A stretch of DNA of 64,000 nt, taken from the NCBI RefSeq assembly GCF_031432975.1, contig NZ_CP133838.1:2108001-2172000 (forward strand), given 5' to 3'. Below are positions 1-8,654 of this stretch, piece by piece. The position numbers and the translations under genes were made by a program. The stretch is from Buttiauxella selenatireducens. Its GTDB lineage: Bacteria; Pseudomonadota; Gammaproteobacteria; Enterobacterales; Enterobacteriaceae. Under the pieces are notes generated by a model. That model made no database searches. It worked only from the letters and a program-made list of their open reading frames with translations, and was not told where the DNA came from. Each line of letters begins with the position of its first letter. The first letter of the stretch is position 1.

Positions 1-2
1 GA

Positions 3-110
3 CAGCTCAACAAAAACCTGAACGTTTGGGGCAATGTGACCTCTCAGATTGGCGATAAGGGTTATAACGACAATGCGGCCATGATTGGCGTTAAATATAA
101 TTTCAAATAA
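3..110 (+). CDS. Autotransporter-type outer-membrane beta-barrel protein, C-terminal end only
   Basis: Frame 3 is open from the window edge to a TAA at 108-110 and gives 35 residues ending in G-V-K-Y-N-F-K. Alternating polar and hydrophobic residues and an aromatic residue next to the C-terminus are typical of the last strand of an autotransporter or porin barrel, which the BAM complex recognises. Only the last strands are present, so the passenger and family are unknown. It is not part of the flagellar cluster that follows. Confidence 0.6.
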   Translation, partial: QLNKNLNVWGNVTSQIGDKGYNDNAAMIGVKYNFK

Positions 111-126
111 ATTTCCTTTCACATTA

Positions 127-144
127 GGGGAGGGCAACCTCCCC
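127..144 (+). terminator. Hairpin after the barrel gene
   Basis: A perfect 7-bp stem (GGGGAGG/CCTCCCC) with a GCAA tetraloop lies 17 bases after the stop codon at 110. No T-run follows, so it may be a weak terminator or an mRNA-stabilising hairpin. It also lies just before the preferred start of the next gene and argues against the longer TTG start at 85. Confidence 0.45.
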
Positions 145-162
145 ATTACTTGCGTAGATAAT

Positions 163-735
163 ATGGATAATATCTTTGTTTACAGTGATGATATCTTTGC
201 ACGGAAAGCCATTGTGGCGCTGCTTGCTGATATCGGTTCTATCCCTGGTTCCCTGAAAGATGTCGCTATTTTTAGTTTTGGCAATAACAATATTAGTCAG
301 CAGGCGATGATGTTGTTATTGGAGTGTAAGGCAGAACGGATATTGATTTTAGCGAAGCCCTCAATACTTCAGTTTTTCGCCACATTATTACCTGGGGTGA
401 ATATGGTTTTTGAACGTTATGACACTGCCATTAATATCATCAGAAAAGTGATTTTGTCATTCATACAACCAGTCAGAAAAATTACGTACGGTGAGAAGGA
501 TAAAATGTTCACCATTAAAAAACTGAGTGCTAGCGAATATCGAATTACCGACCTTTATATACAAGGATTACCGCTTTCTAATATCGCACTACTCTTAAAT
601 AAAAGTATCAAGACAATCAGTGCTCATCGCAGGAGTGCCATGAAAAAAATGGGTGTAGCCAGTAATATTGAATTAATTCAGAAAGGACATCTTATGCGTC
701 TGTTGGAACAAAACACCCACTCGAGCTTTGCCTGA
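163..735 (+). CDS. LuxR-type (GerE-like HTH) transcriptional regulator
   Basis: The predicted protein has 190 residues. Residues about 121-179 form a LuxR/GerE helix-turn-helix: a Leu-Ser-x-x-Glu start, then a recognition helix around K-T-I-S-A-H-R and the typical K-K-M-G-V. The N-terminal part resembles a degenerate receiver domain, as in small RcsB/FimZ-like regulators of fimbriae or surface traits, but has no clear phospho-acceptor pattern. The frame is open from a TTG at 85, which overlaps the barrel gene; ATG 163 lies after the hairpin and is preferred, though its ribosome site is weak. Composition is more AT-rich than flhBAE, suggesting acquisition. It occupies the place of cheZ upstream of flhB. 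Its target is unknown. Confidence 0.7.
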   Translation: MDNIFVYSDDIFARKAIVALLADIGSIPGSLKDVAIFSFGNNNISQQAMMLLLECKAERILILAKPSILQFFATLLPGVNMVFERYDTAINIIRKVILSFIQPVRKITYGEKDKMFTIKKLSASEYRITDLYIQGLPLSNIALLLNKSIKTISAHRRSAMKKMGVASNIELIQKGHLMRLLEQNTHSSFA

Positions 736-757
736 CCGCATAAAGCCGATTTTCACC

Positions 758-781
758 GGGTTCAGTTTACAACCTGAACCC
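758..781 (+). terminator. Hairpin between the LuxR-type gene and flhB
   Basis: An 8-bp stem (GGGTTCAG/CTGAACCC) with an 8-base loop lies 22 bases after the regulator stop. There is no proper T-run, so termination would be inefficient. It separates the regulator from flhB. Confidence 0.4.
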
Positions 782-875
782 GCAAACAAACGCAAAAACT
801 CCCCCGTTTTCCCCCCATTAGCTTTATCCCCCTCTGGCATCCTGTGCTGGTAATTGCGGCCATGAGATTGTTGCG

Positions 876-2027
876 GTGTCAGAAGAAAGCGACGACGATA
901 AAACAGAAGCCCCCACACCCCACCGACTTGAAAAGGCGCGTGAAGACGGGCAAATCCCACGTTCCCGTGAATTAACCTCGCTGCTGATGTTGCTGGCGGG
1001 ATTAAGCATTATCTGGATGGGCGGCGAACCCCTGGCGCGGCAACTGGCGGCGATGTTGTCGGCGGGTTTGCACTTTGACCACAGTATTATTAACGATCCA
1101 CGTCTTATCATCAGCCAAATCAGCCAACTGGGTAAACAAGCCGTTTGGGCGCTGCTGCCGCTGATTTTTGGCCTGGTGATTGTGGCGATTGCAGCACCGA
1201 TGATGCTCGGCGGGCTGTTATTTAGTGGCAAATCTATCGCGTTTAAGTTCAGCAAAATGAACCCCATTGCGGGATTAGGGCGCATGTTTTCGGCGCAGGC
1301 TGGGTCCGAATTACTTAAAGCGTTTTTGAAAGCTATTTTGGTGGGCAGCGTTACGACCTGGTATCTGTTGCACAAATGGCCAGAGATGATGCGCCTGATG
1401 AGTGAACCGCCGTTGGCGGCATTAGGCCATGCACTCAATATGGTGGCGGTATGTGGCTTGTTGATTGTACTGGGGCTGACGCCGATGGTCGGCTTTGATG
1501 TGTTTTTCCAGATTTTCAGCAACCTGAAAAAGCTACGTATGAGTCGCCAGGATATTCGTGACGAATTTAAGCAGCAAGAAGGTGACCCGCACGTTAAAGG
1601 TCGTATTCGTCAGCAACAACGAGCCATGGCGCGCCGCCGCATGATGGCGGATGTCCCACAGGCCGATGTGATTGTCACCAACCCGACGCACTATTCGGTG
1701 GCGTTGCAGTATGACGAAAACAAAATGAGCGCCCCCAAAGTTTTGGCGAAAGGCGCGGGTTTGGTCGCGCTGCGTATCCGTGAAATCGGTAACGAGCATC
1801 GCATTCCGATGCTGGAAGCGCCTCCGCTGGCTCGTGCGTTATATCGCCATGCAGAAATTGGCCAACAAATTCCTGGGCAGTTGTATTCCGCGGTGGCAGA
1901 AGTGCTGGCGTGGGTATGGCAACTGCGTCGCTGGCGTGTCGCTGGCGGTTTAATCCCGAAAAAACCTGAAAATCTTCCGGTGCCTGAGGCGCTGGACTTT
2001 GCAAACGAGAAGGACTCTGATGGCTAA
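876..2027 (+). CDS. flhB: Flagellar type III export switch protein FlhB
   Basis: FlhB is an inner-membrane part of the flagellar export gate; self-cleavage of its cytoplasmic domain switches export from rod/hook to filament substrates. The 383 residues align with E. coli FlhB throughout. Visible parts are the T-E-A-P-T-P-H-R-L-E-K-A-R-E N-terminus, four hydrophobic segments in the first 210 residues, and the N-P-T-H autocleavage motif at about 269-272. The start is GTG 876 with a weak Shine-Dalgarno. The end overlaps flhA by 8 bases, indicating translational coupling. In E. coli cheZ precedes this gene; here it does not. Confidence 0.95.
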   Translation: MSEESDDDKTEAPTPHRLEKAREDGQIPRSRELTSLLMLLAGLSIIWMGGEPLARQLAAMLSAGLHFDHSIINDPRLIISQISQLGKQAVWALLPLIFGLVIVAIAAPMMLGGLLFSGKSIAFKFSKMNPIAGLGRMFSAQAGSELLKAFLKAILVGSVTTWYLLHKWPEMMRLMSEPPLAALGHALNMVAVCGLLIVLGLTPMVGFDVFFQIFSNLKKLRMSRQDIRDEFKQQEGDPHVKGRIRQQQRAMARRRMMADVPQADVIVTNPTHYSVALQYDENKMSAPKVLAKGAGLVALRIREIGNEHRIPMLEAPPLARALYRHAEIGQQIPGQLYSAVAEVLAWVWQLRRWRVAGGLIPKKPENLPVPEALDFANEKDSDG

Positions 2028-4101
2028 TCTGCTCGCTACGTTGCGTCTGCCTGCCAGTATGAAATCTGGGCAATGGCAAATCCTTGCTGGGCCGATACTT
2101 ATCCTGTTGATCTTGTCGATGATGGTACTGCCGCTGCCTGCGTTTGTACTGGATTTGCTGTTCACGTTTAACATCGCGCTGTCGATTATGGTGCTGTTGG
2201 TGGCGATGTTCACCCAGAAAACCCTGGAATTTGCCGCGTTCCCCACCATTTTGCTGTTTACCACATTGCTGCGCCTGGCGCTGAACGTGGCCTCAACACG
2301 TATCATTTTGATGGACGGCCATACCGGTGGTGCCGCAGCCGGTAAAGTGGTTGAAGCTTTCGGTCACTTCCTGGTCGGTGGCAACTTTGCCATTGGTATC
2401 GTGGTGTTCATCATCCTCGTTATCATCAACTTTATGGTTATCACCAAAGGTGCCGGGCGTATTGCCGAAGTTGGGGCGCGTTTTGTCCTGGATGGGATGC
2501 CGGGCAAACAGATGGCCATTGATGCCGATCTGAATGCCGGATTGATCGGTGAAGAAGAGGCAAAAAAACGCCGCTCTGAAGTCACCCAGGAGGCGGATTT
2601 CTACGGCTCAATGGACGGTGCCAGTAAGTTCGTACGTGGTGACGCCGTAGCCGGTCTGATGATCATGGTGATTAACGTGGTCGGCGGCCTGTTAGTCGGT
2701 GTTCTGCAACATGATATGGCTGTAGGGGCGGCGGCTGAAAGCTATACGCTGTTGACCATCGGTGATGGCCTGGTCGCACAGATTCCAGCACTGGTTATTT
2801 CAACGGCTGCGGGCGTGATTGTAACCCGCGTGGCAACCGATCAAGACGTCGGCGAACAGATGGTGACTCAGCTGTTCAACAACCCGCGAGTGATGATGCT
2901 CAGTGCGGCCGTGTTAGGTTTGCTCGGCATGGTGCCGGGGATGCCAAACTTTGTCTTCCTGCTGTTCACCGCCGCATTGCTGGCCCTTGCCTGGTGGATG
3001 CGGGGCCGACAAATGGAGGCTCCGGTCAAACCGGCTGCTCCGGTGAAACCACAGGAAAATCCGCAGGCGGTCGAAGCGACGTGGAATGATGTTCAACTGG
3101 AAGACTCGCTCGGCATGGAAGTGGGTTACCGCTTGATCCCAATGGTCGATTTCCAGCAAGACGGCGAGCTGTTAGGCCGAATCCGCAGTATTCGTAAGAA
3201 ATTTGCGCAAGATATGGGGTTCCTGCCTCCGGTGGTGCATATCCGTGACAACATGGATTTGCCGCCCGCGCGTTATCGCATTCTGATGAAAGGCGTCGAG
3301 ATTGGTAGCGGTGATGCCTACCCTGGCCGTTGGCTTGCCATTAACCCAGGTACTGCCGCAGGCACGTTGCCCGGTGAAACGACCACTGATCCAGCCTTTG
3401 GGCTCGCCGCCACCTGGATTGAAAGCGCGTTAAAAGAGCAGGCGCAGATTCAGGGCTTTACGGTGGTGGAAGCCAGTACCGTCGTTGCAACACACCTTAA
3501 CCATCTGATTGGTCAGTTTGCGCCAGAATTATTTGGCCGCCAGGAAGCGCAGCAACTGCTCGACCGTGTCTCGCAGGAGATGCCAAAACTGACCGAAGAT
3601 CTGGTCCCTGGGGTGGTAACGCTCACCACGCTGCATAAAGTGTTGCAAAACCTGCTGGCTGAAAAGGTTCCGATTCGCGATATGCGTACCATTCTGGAAA
3701 CCCTGGCCGAACACGCGCCTGTGCAGAATGACCCGCATGAATTAACGGCGGTGGTGCGTGTAGCACTGGGGCGTGCGATTACCCAGCAGTGGTTCCCTGG
3801 CAATGGTGAGGTGCAGGTCATTGGTCTTGATGCCGCGCTGGAACGTTTGTTATTGCAGGCTTTGCAGGGTGGCGGCGGACTTGAGCCGGGGCTGGCAGAT
3901 CGTTTGCTTGAGCAGGCTCAGGATGCCCTGAAGCGCCAGGAGATGCTCGGTGCGCCTCCGGTGTTGCTGGTGAACCACGCACTGCGCCCGCTTTTGGCTC
4001 GTTTCTTACGCCGCAGTTTGCCGCAATTAATGGTGCTTTCAAGCCTTGAGCTGTCGGAGAATCGCAATATCCGAATGACCGCGACTATCGGAGCGAAATA
4101 A
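2020..4101 (+). CDS. flhA: Flagellar export gate protein FlhA
   Basis: FlhA is the large export-gate subunit: an N-terminal eight-helix membrane domain for proton-coupled export and a cytoplasmic domain that forms the nonameric docking ring for chaperone-substrate complexes. The ATG at 2020 gives 693 residues matching E. coli FlhA end to end, including the conserved V-L-D-G-M-P-G-K-Q-M-A-I-D cytoplasmic loop. A longer in-frame start at 1999 is not supported by homology. The site GAGAAGGA at 2006-2013 precedes the ATG. The stop overlaps flhE as TAATG. Confidence 0.96.
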   Translation: MANLLATLRLPASMKSGQWQILAGPILILLILSMMVLPLPAFVLDLLFTFNIALSIMVLLVAMFTQKTLEFAAFPTILLFTTLLRLALNVASTRIILMDGHTGGAAAGKVVEAFGHFLVGGNFAIGIVVFIILVIINFMVITKGAGRIAEVGARFVLDGMPGKQMAIDADLNAGLIGEEEAKKRRSEVTQEADFYGSMDGASKFVRGDAVAGLMIMVINVVGGLLVGVLQHDMAVGAAAESYTLLTIGDGLVAQIPALVISTAAGVIVTRVATDQDVGEQMVTQLFNNPRVMMLSAAVLGLLGMVPGMPNFVFLLFTAALLALAWWMRGRQMEAPVKPAAPVKPQENPQAVEATWNDVQLEDSLGMEVGYRLIPMVDFQQDGELLGRIRSIRKKFAQDMGFLPPVVHIRDNMDLPPARYRILMKGVEIGSGDAYPGRWLAINPGTAAGTLPGETTTDPAFGLAATWIESALKEQAQIQGFTVVEASTVVATHLNHLIGQFAPELFGRQEAQQLLDRVSQEMPKLTEDLVPGVVTLTTLHKVLQNLLAEKVPIRDMRTILETLAEHAPVQNDPHELTAVVRVALGRAITQQWFPGNGEVQVIGLDAALERLLLQALQGGGGLEPGLADRLLEQAQDALKRQEMLGAPPVLLVNHALRPLLARFLRRSLPQLMVLSSLELSENRNIRMTATIGAK

Positions 4102-4493
4102 TGATCCGCTTGTTAGTGCTGATTTTTTTCCCTTTTGTTGTTCATGCCGCTGGAGAAGGGGCATGGCAGGCAACGGGCGTGGGTGCAACGCTCAGCCACC
4201 GTGGTGTTGCCACATCTTCACGCGCTTTGTCCCCCTCACAACCGGTTGAAGGGGGAATGACTCTGGTCGCCTGGCGTTATGAGTTGATTGGGCCGACACC
4301 CGCGGGATTGTTGGTAAGATTATGCTCGGTTACGCGTTGCGTTGAGATAGAAGGGCAGAGTGGTACGACTCGCGGGCTAACCCATGTTGCAGCCAACGAG
4401 CCGTTGCGTTTTGTCTGGGAAGTCCCTGGTGGCGGTTCCCTTTTTCCGCCGTTAAAAGTACGTAGTAATCAGGTTATCGTTAACTATCAATAA
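4101..4493 (+). CDS. flhE: Flagellar protein FlhE
   Basis: FlhE is a small periplasmic protein that prevents proton leakage through the flagellar export gate in Salmonella and E. coli. The 130 residues begin with a hydrophobic signal peptide ending near H-A-A-G at residue 17. Two cysteines (C-S-V-T-R-C) could form a disulfide. It is coupled to flhA through the TAATG overlap and ends the flhBAE operon. Confidence 0.9.
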   Translation: MIRLLVLIFFPFVVHAAGEGAWQATGVGATLSHRGVATSSRALSPSQPVEGGMTLVAWRYELIGPTPAGLLVRLCSVTRCVEIEGQSGTTRGLTHVAANEPLRFVWEVPGGGSLFPPLKVRSNQVIVNYQ

Positions 4494-4496
4494 TAA

Positions 4497-4545
4497 AAAA
4501 GCCGCAATTTGTGTGCAATGCCGTTCACTTTAGTGGAGCGGCATT
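4497..4545. terminator. Hairpin between flhE and the convergent small membrane gene
   Basis: The inner stem AATGCCG...CGGCATT at 4517-4545 lies just after the flhE stop. An outer stem pairs GCCGC 4501-4505 with GCGGC 4538-4542 and, read on the minus strand, is followed by TTTTTT. It probably ends the minus-strand pair and perhaps flhBAE. Confidence 0.45.
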
Positions 4546-4575
4546 GTGCCTCATCGGGTGATGAGCATGGTGATT

Positions 4576-4755
4576 CTATTTTTTAAACCGGGCGGTGATG
4601 CAAGGGAAATACCAAATCAATGCAATAACTGTAATGAATGTTAACAACAGAAAATATTCGGGAAACAAATTAAGCCATAATAAGCCAAAGCCTATTATTA
4701 ATGCGGGAAACAAGACACTTTCCAATAAAAGCAATATAGTTGATTTAAACACCAT
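4576..4755 (-). CDS. 59-residue two-helix membrane protein coupled to the gene upstream
   Basis: This small frame starts at ATG 4755 (plus-strand CAT 4753-4755) and stops with TAG at 4578-4576. It encodes 59 residues beginning M-V-F-K-S-T-I-L-L-L and ending T-A-R-F-K-K. Two hydrophobic stretches, about residues 6-30 and 35-52, separated by N-L-F-P-E-Y, predict a two-helix inner-membrane protein. A good AAAGGAAGT site precedes it, and it overlaps the end of the 260-codon gene by 11 bases, so the two are translationally coupled. The arrangement resembles effector-immunity or toxin-membrane-protein pairs. No family recognised. Confidence 0.6.
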   Translation of the reverse strand: MVFKSTILLLLESVLFPALIIGFGLLWLNLFPEYFLLLTFITVIALIWYFPCITARFKK

Positions 4756-5458
4756 ACTTCCTTTGCAAAAAGTCTGTTAATTCATCCAGATTCAAAAAGT
4801 CTCGAGACTTCACTCTTTGAATCATTTCGTTAAGTATAGGTTCTACGAAATAGTAAAGCATTTCCAGCTTTTCATCATAAAGAATCTCGTAATACCCAGG
4901 TGAAATTGTCTTCAGATGTCTGGCGGCAAGGGCGCAATTTTGTTGAATACCAAAGATTTGGATCGCAAATATTACCGTCGGCATTTTTGCAGATAAACGT
5001 TCAACTACGATTTTAGACATAAACCCGGAACGTGACATCGCTACAGAGGCTGCGGTAGCAAAGGCGTAACGCGTCCCACCCGCTATTTTCATATGAGCTA
5101 CCAGTCCCGTCATATTTCTGATTAGCTTACGAGCCGATCCATTTTCGCTCCCTTCCCTGATATCATCGCTCACTGATTTTAAATACAAAAAAATCATATG
5201 CGCAATGACGTCATGGTATTCGAATATAGATTGTATTGAGAAAAAGGTTCTGATTTCTTCGTCTTTTAGTTCACGACAAACTTCATTATATTTTGGAATA
5301 AGACATGACGAATACCAGCTAACCCGCTCAAATCCTGAATAAATATCAGTCACCACACCAGGCATTGATTCCACAACGGTCACAAAACCACGTTGTACGA
5401 CTTCAGCCAGATGCCGATCACTCTGAAACTTCATCCTTAAATAATCAGACGCCTGCAT
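4745..5458 (-). CDS. Unknown protein coupled to a small membrane protein
   Basis: The frame gives 237 residues from ATG 5458; an in-frame ATG at 5527 would give 260. Both have modest ribosome sites (GGA or AGG 5-6 bases upstream). It is mostly helical-looking, with a glycine/alanine-rich stretch A-T-A-A-S-V-A-M-S-R-S-G-F near the middle and a weakly hydrophobic T-V-I-F-A-I-Q-I-F-G-I segment. The C-terminus is charged. No signal peptide or known catalytic motif was recognised. Composition is AT-rich relative to flhA, so it is probably acquired. It forms a two-gene unit with the 59-residue membrane protein. Function unknown; a toxin or effector is one possibility. Confidence 0.6.
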   Translation of the reverse strand: MQASDYLRMKFQSDRHLAEVVQRGFVTVVESMPGVVTDIYSGFERVSWYSSCLIPKYNEVCRELKDEEIRTFFSIQSIFEYHDVIAHMIFLYLKSVSDDIREGSENGSARKLIRNMTGLVAHMKIAGGTRYAFATAASVAMSRSGFMSKIVVERLSAKMPTVIFAIQIFGIQQNCALAARHLKTISPGYYEILYDEKLEMLYYFVEPILNEMIQRVKSRDFLNLDELTDFLQRKYGV

Positions 5459-5693
5459 AATATGTCCATATAGGTTGTAATGATTCCAAGGCAGTATACG
5501 GCTATAAATTGAACAAAAATACGGCATAAAAGCCTATCGAACAGAGTAAGTAAGAAAACAGCTTCCTCTGGTGGAGGGCGTCATAGTGTCGCAGTTTAAG
5601 GACCGTTCAACGGATCCTTAGCCGATCGGCATTAGCATTCTGTGCGGCTTTTTCCCTTTCTGTATCTCATTTTTAATTCCCGCTTTTGATAAA

Positions 5694-5712
5694 AATAAAC
5701 CATTGTTTTATA
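5694..5712 (+). promoter_or_regulatory. KdgR-like operator upstream of rhiT
   Basis: The 19 bases fit the pectin-regulator KdgR consensus AATRAAAYRNYRTTTYATT at 17 of 19 positions as I align them. It lies about 180 bases before rhiT. KdgR controls rhiTN in Dickeya, so the site suits the gene. The rest of 5528-5892 is non-coding; a weak CRP-like half-site TGTGA is at about 5741. Confidence 0.5.
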
Positions 5713-5892
5713 AATTAGTGACGCTGATGGTGGAACTCTTTGTGATTTTGCCAGCATCGGCCAAGCCGTGGCAAAAATGGAAAGGTATCAGTTGCCCTGT
5801 CATTTTACCTTAGCCTTGTAAGATTCTCGCAGGCGCCGAAAGACGCCAGGACGTGCAATCTCCTATAACAATAGAATCGGGGTTTGACGGCA

Positions 5893-7482
5893 ATGAAAAC
5901 ACGTAAGATTGGATTGGCAAATTATCTTGCCTACGGGTCTGGGGACTTTCTGGGTGCCGGGACAACGGCGCTGACCGCCGCATGGTTGCTCTATTTTTAT
6001 ACCACCTTTTGTGGTTTAACGCCGATTGAGGCGACATTCATTTTCGCCATGGCCAGGGTGCTTGATGCGGTCGTGAGTCCGCTCATGGGCTTCCTGACTG
6101 ATAACTTCGGCTCGACCTGGCTTGGTAAGCGTTTCGGTCGTCGTAAGTTCTTTATTTTGCTGGGTATCCCACTCGTATTTAGCTACAGCTTCATGTGGGT
6201 TGGCGAGATGAGTTACTGGTATTACCTGGTGACCTATCTGATTTTTGACGTGGTTTACACCATGATTCTGGTGCCTTACGAAACTCTGGTACCGGAAATG
6301 ACGGATGACTTCAAACAGAAGACGAAATTCTCTGGTGCGCGTATTTCCATGGCGCAGCTCTCGGCCATTCTTGCGGCATTCCTGCCAGGTATTCTGTTAA
6401 ACCACTTCGGTAAAGACAACGCGATCTCCTTCTTCTATTCAAGCCTGGTCTTCGCCACGCTTTGCGCGATTGTACTGACTCTGGTCTGGTTCTTTACCTG
6501 GGAACGTCCTCGTAGCGAATGGACGGAAGCTGCACTGCGTGCAGAAGAAGAGAAGAAAAACCTGACATTTGCTCAGAGCATGAAACGTCTGAACGTTGAA
6601 CTCACTTCAACGCTGCGCGTGAAAATTTTCCGCCAGCACCTTGGTATGTACCTGGGCGGCTACATCGCGCAGGACGTGTTCAACGCCGTGTTTACCTACT
6701 ACGTCGTGTTTGTGCTGATGCAAAGTGCGTCTGTGGCATCGAGCCTGATGGGTACCATGGCTATTCTGCAATTTATCGCGGTTATCGGGATGATCCCGCT
6801 GTGTATTAAATACGGCCCAGCACCGTCTTACCGTTTAGTGGTCGTGCTGTTTGGTCTGAGCTCAATTTCCTACGCCGTGCTGTATTACGCCGGGTTGAGC
6901 GACGTCTTCTCCTTATTGTTACTGGTTTCAGGCCTGGCTGGTTTGGGTCGTGGCGGCATCAACTATGTACCGTGGAATATTTACACCTACATCGCTGACG
7001 TGGATGAAGTGATTACCGGCCAACGCCGTGAAGGTATCTTCGCCGGAATTATGACCCTGACGCGTAAAGCTTCTCAGGCTGGTGCGATCATGTTGGTGGG
7101 TATCGTGATGCAGCTTTCTGGCTTTGTTTCCGGGCAGACTACGCAGCCACCTGCGGTGAGCCATACTATTTTGATGATTCTCAGTTTCGGTACCGTCGCG
7201 GTACTGGTCTGCGGTTTCCTGATTTCCCTTCGCTTTAAATTGAACCTGCACACTCACAGCGTGTTACGCGAAGAAACGGCGAAGATGCGTGCGGCTGGCC
7301 GCGCGGTGCCAGAAGCCATTACTCCTGAAGCGCGTGCAACAGTCGAACTGCTGGCAGGTATGCCTTACGACTCGCTTTGGGGCAACAACAACATTGGTTA
7401 TCTCAATCGTAATAAGCCTGCTGCTCCATCGTTAAAACAGGCTGCAACACTGAATTCGAATACATCACAGAGGTTAAGTTAA
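5893..7482 (+). CDS. rhiT: Rhamnogalacturonide transporter RhiT (GPH family)
   Basis: This inner-membrane symporter is predicted to import unsaturated rhamnogalacturonan oligosaccharides from pectin. The 529 residues have about twelve hydrophobic segments and GPH/MFS features: D-A-V-V-S-P-L-M-G-F-L-T-D in the helix 2-3 loop and G-K-R-F-G-R-R-K just after. Length and the tail after the last helix match Dickeya RhiT. Start ATG 5893 follows a GGGG run; a TTG at 5884 is less likely. The stop overlaps rhiN as TAATG. Other GPH sugars cannot be excluded, but the rhiN partner makes this specificity likely. Confidence 0.8.
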   Translation: MKTRKIGLANYLAYGSGDFLGAGTTALTAAWLLYFYTTFCGLTPIEATFIFAMARVLDAVVSPLMGFLTDNFGSTWLGKRFGRRKFFILLGIPLVFSYSFMWVGEMSYWYYLVTYLIFDVVYTMILVPYETLVPEMTDDFKQKTKFSGARISMAQLSAILAAFLPGILLNHFGKDNAISFFYSSLVFATLCAIVLTLVWFFTWERPRSEWTEAALRAEEEKKNLTFAQSMKRLNVELTSTLRVKIFRQHLGMYLGGYIAQDVFNAVFTYYVVFVLMQSASVASSLMGTMAILQFIAVIGMIPLCIKYGPAPSYRLVVVLFGLSSISYAVLYYAGLSDVFSLLLLVSGLAGLGRGGINYVPWNIYTYIADVDEVITGQRREGIFAGIMTLTRKASQAGAIMLVGIVMQLSGFVSGQTTQPPAVSHTILMILSFGTVAVLVCGFLISLRFKLNLHTHSVLREETAKMRAAGRAVPEAITPEARATVELLAGMPYDSLWGNNNIGYLNRNKPAAPSLKQAATLNSNTSQRLS

Positions 7483-8621
7483 TGATCATTTATCCCGTCA
7501 AACACAGCCCATTATTGTGCCAGCCGGAGCATTTTATTGCCCGGGATGAGCTTAATACCCTGATCCACAAGGTGACGGACAATCTGGTTAATATTAAGGA
7601 TGAAACGGGGCAATTCTTGCTGCGTCTGGATGACGGACGAGTCATTGATACTAAAGGTTGGGCTGGCTGGGAGTGGACTCACGGCGTCGGTTTGTACGGC
7701 ATTTATCAGTATTATCGTCAGACTGGCGATAAGAAGATGTGTGAAATTATTGATAGCTGGTTCGCAGACCGTTTTGCTGAAGGAGCGACCACTAAAAACG
7801 TCAATACGATGGCGCCATTTTTGACCCTGGCCTACCGTTACGAAGAAACGCGTAACCCAGCCTGGCTGCCGTGGCTGGAGAGCTGGGCTGAGTGGGCGAT
7901 GTATGAAATGCCGCGTACCGAACACGGTGGCATGCAGCACATTACGCTGGCGGAAGAGAACCATCAGCAAATGTGGGACGACACGCTGATGATGACCGTG
8001 TTACCGCTGGCGAAAATTGGCAAATTGCTCAATCGTCCGGAATACGTCGAAGAAGCGGTTTATCAGTTCCTGCTGCATGTGCAGAATTTGATGGATAGGG
8101 ATACGGGGCTGTGGTTCCACGGCTGGAATTACGAAGGCAATCATAACTTTGCTAAGGCGCGTTGGGCGCGTGGTAACAGCTGGTTGACCATCGTGATCCC
8201 TGACTTCCTGGAGCTGGTGGATTTACCGGAAAATAACGCGGTGCGCCGTTATCTGGTACAAGTTTTGGAAAGCCAGGTTGCTGCGTTGGCGAAATGCCAG
8301 GATGACAGCGGCTTGTGGCACACACTGCTTGATGACCCAGATTCTTACCTCGAAGCTTCGGCAACGGCAGGCTTTGCCTATGGCATTCTGAAAGGTATCC
8401 GTAAACGCTATATCGGCAAACAGTATGCTTGCGTTGCGGAAAAAGCGATGAAGGGCATCGTGAAGAACATCTCGCCAGAAGGGGAGTTGTTGCAAGTTTC
8501 ATTCGGTACTGGCATGGGCAGCAATCTGGAGTTCTATCGCCAGATCCCGCTGACGTCGATGCCATACGGCCAGGCAATGGCGATTCTGTGCCTGGGCGAA
8601 TATCTGCGCATTTATCTGTAA
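7482..8621 (+). CDS. rhiN: Unsaturated rhamnogalacturonyl hydrolase RhiN (GH105)
   Basis: GH105 enzymes such as Bacillus YteR and Dickeya RhiN remove the 4,5-unsaturated galacturonyl residue from rhamnogalacturonan disaccharides in the cytoplasm by hydrating the double bond. The 379 residues show the alpha6/alpha6 barrel signature: W-E-W-T-H-G-V-G-L-Y-G near 65-75, then M-W-D-D-T-L-M-M with the catalytic Asp near 166, W-F-H-G-W-N and W-A-R-G-N-S-W. There is no signal peptide, so substrate must be imported, which RhiT would do. It is coupled to rhiT by TAATG. Confidence 0.85.
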   Translation: MIIYPVKHSPLLCQPEHFIARDELNTLIHKVTDNLVNIKDETGQFLLRLDDGRVIDTKGWAGWEWTHGVGLYGIYQYYRQTGDKKMCEIIDSWFADRFAEGATTKNVNTMAPFLTLAYRYEETRNPAWLPWLESWAEWAMYEMPRTEHGGMQHITLAEENHQQMWDDTLMMTVLPLAKIGKLLNRPEYVEEAVYQFLLHVQNLMDRDTGLWFHGWNYEGNHNFAKARWARGNSWLTIVIPDFLELVDLPENNAVRRYLVQVLESQVAALAKCQDDSGLWHTLLDDPDSYLEASATAGFAYGILKGIRKRYIGKQYACVAEKAMKGIVKNISPEGELLQVSFGTGMGSNLEFYRQIPLTSMPYGQAMAILCLGEYLRIYL

Positions 8622-8630
8622 GCGTTCCAT

Positions 8631-8654
8631 GCAGACCTGGAGAACCAGGTCTGC
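8631..8654 (+). terminator. Hairpin after rhiN
   Basis: A perfect 10-bp stem GCAGACCTGG/CCAGGTCTGC with an AGAA loop starts 10 bases after the rhiN stop. No T-run follows, so termination strength is uncertain. Nothing else was seen in 8655-8915. Confidence 0.5.

Noticed and set aside
4595-4780. 61-codon plus-strand frame
   Set aside because: It is the antisense shadow of the 59-residue membrane protein, which has the better start and ribosome site.
5739-5756. CRP site upstream of rhiT
   Set aside because: Only one half (TGTGA) fits; the other half matches in two of five bases.
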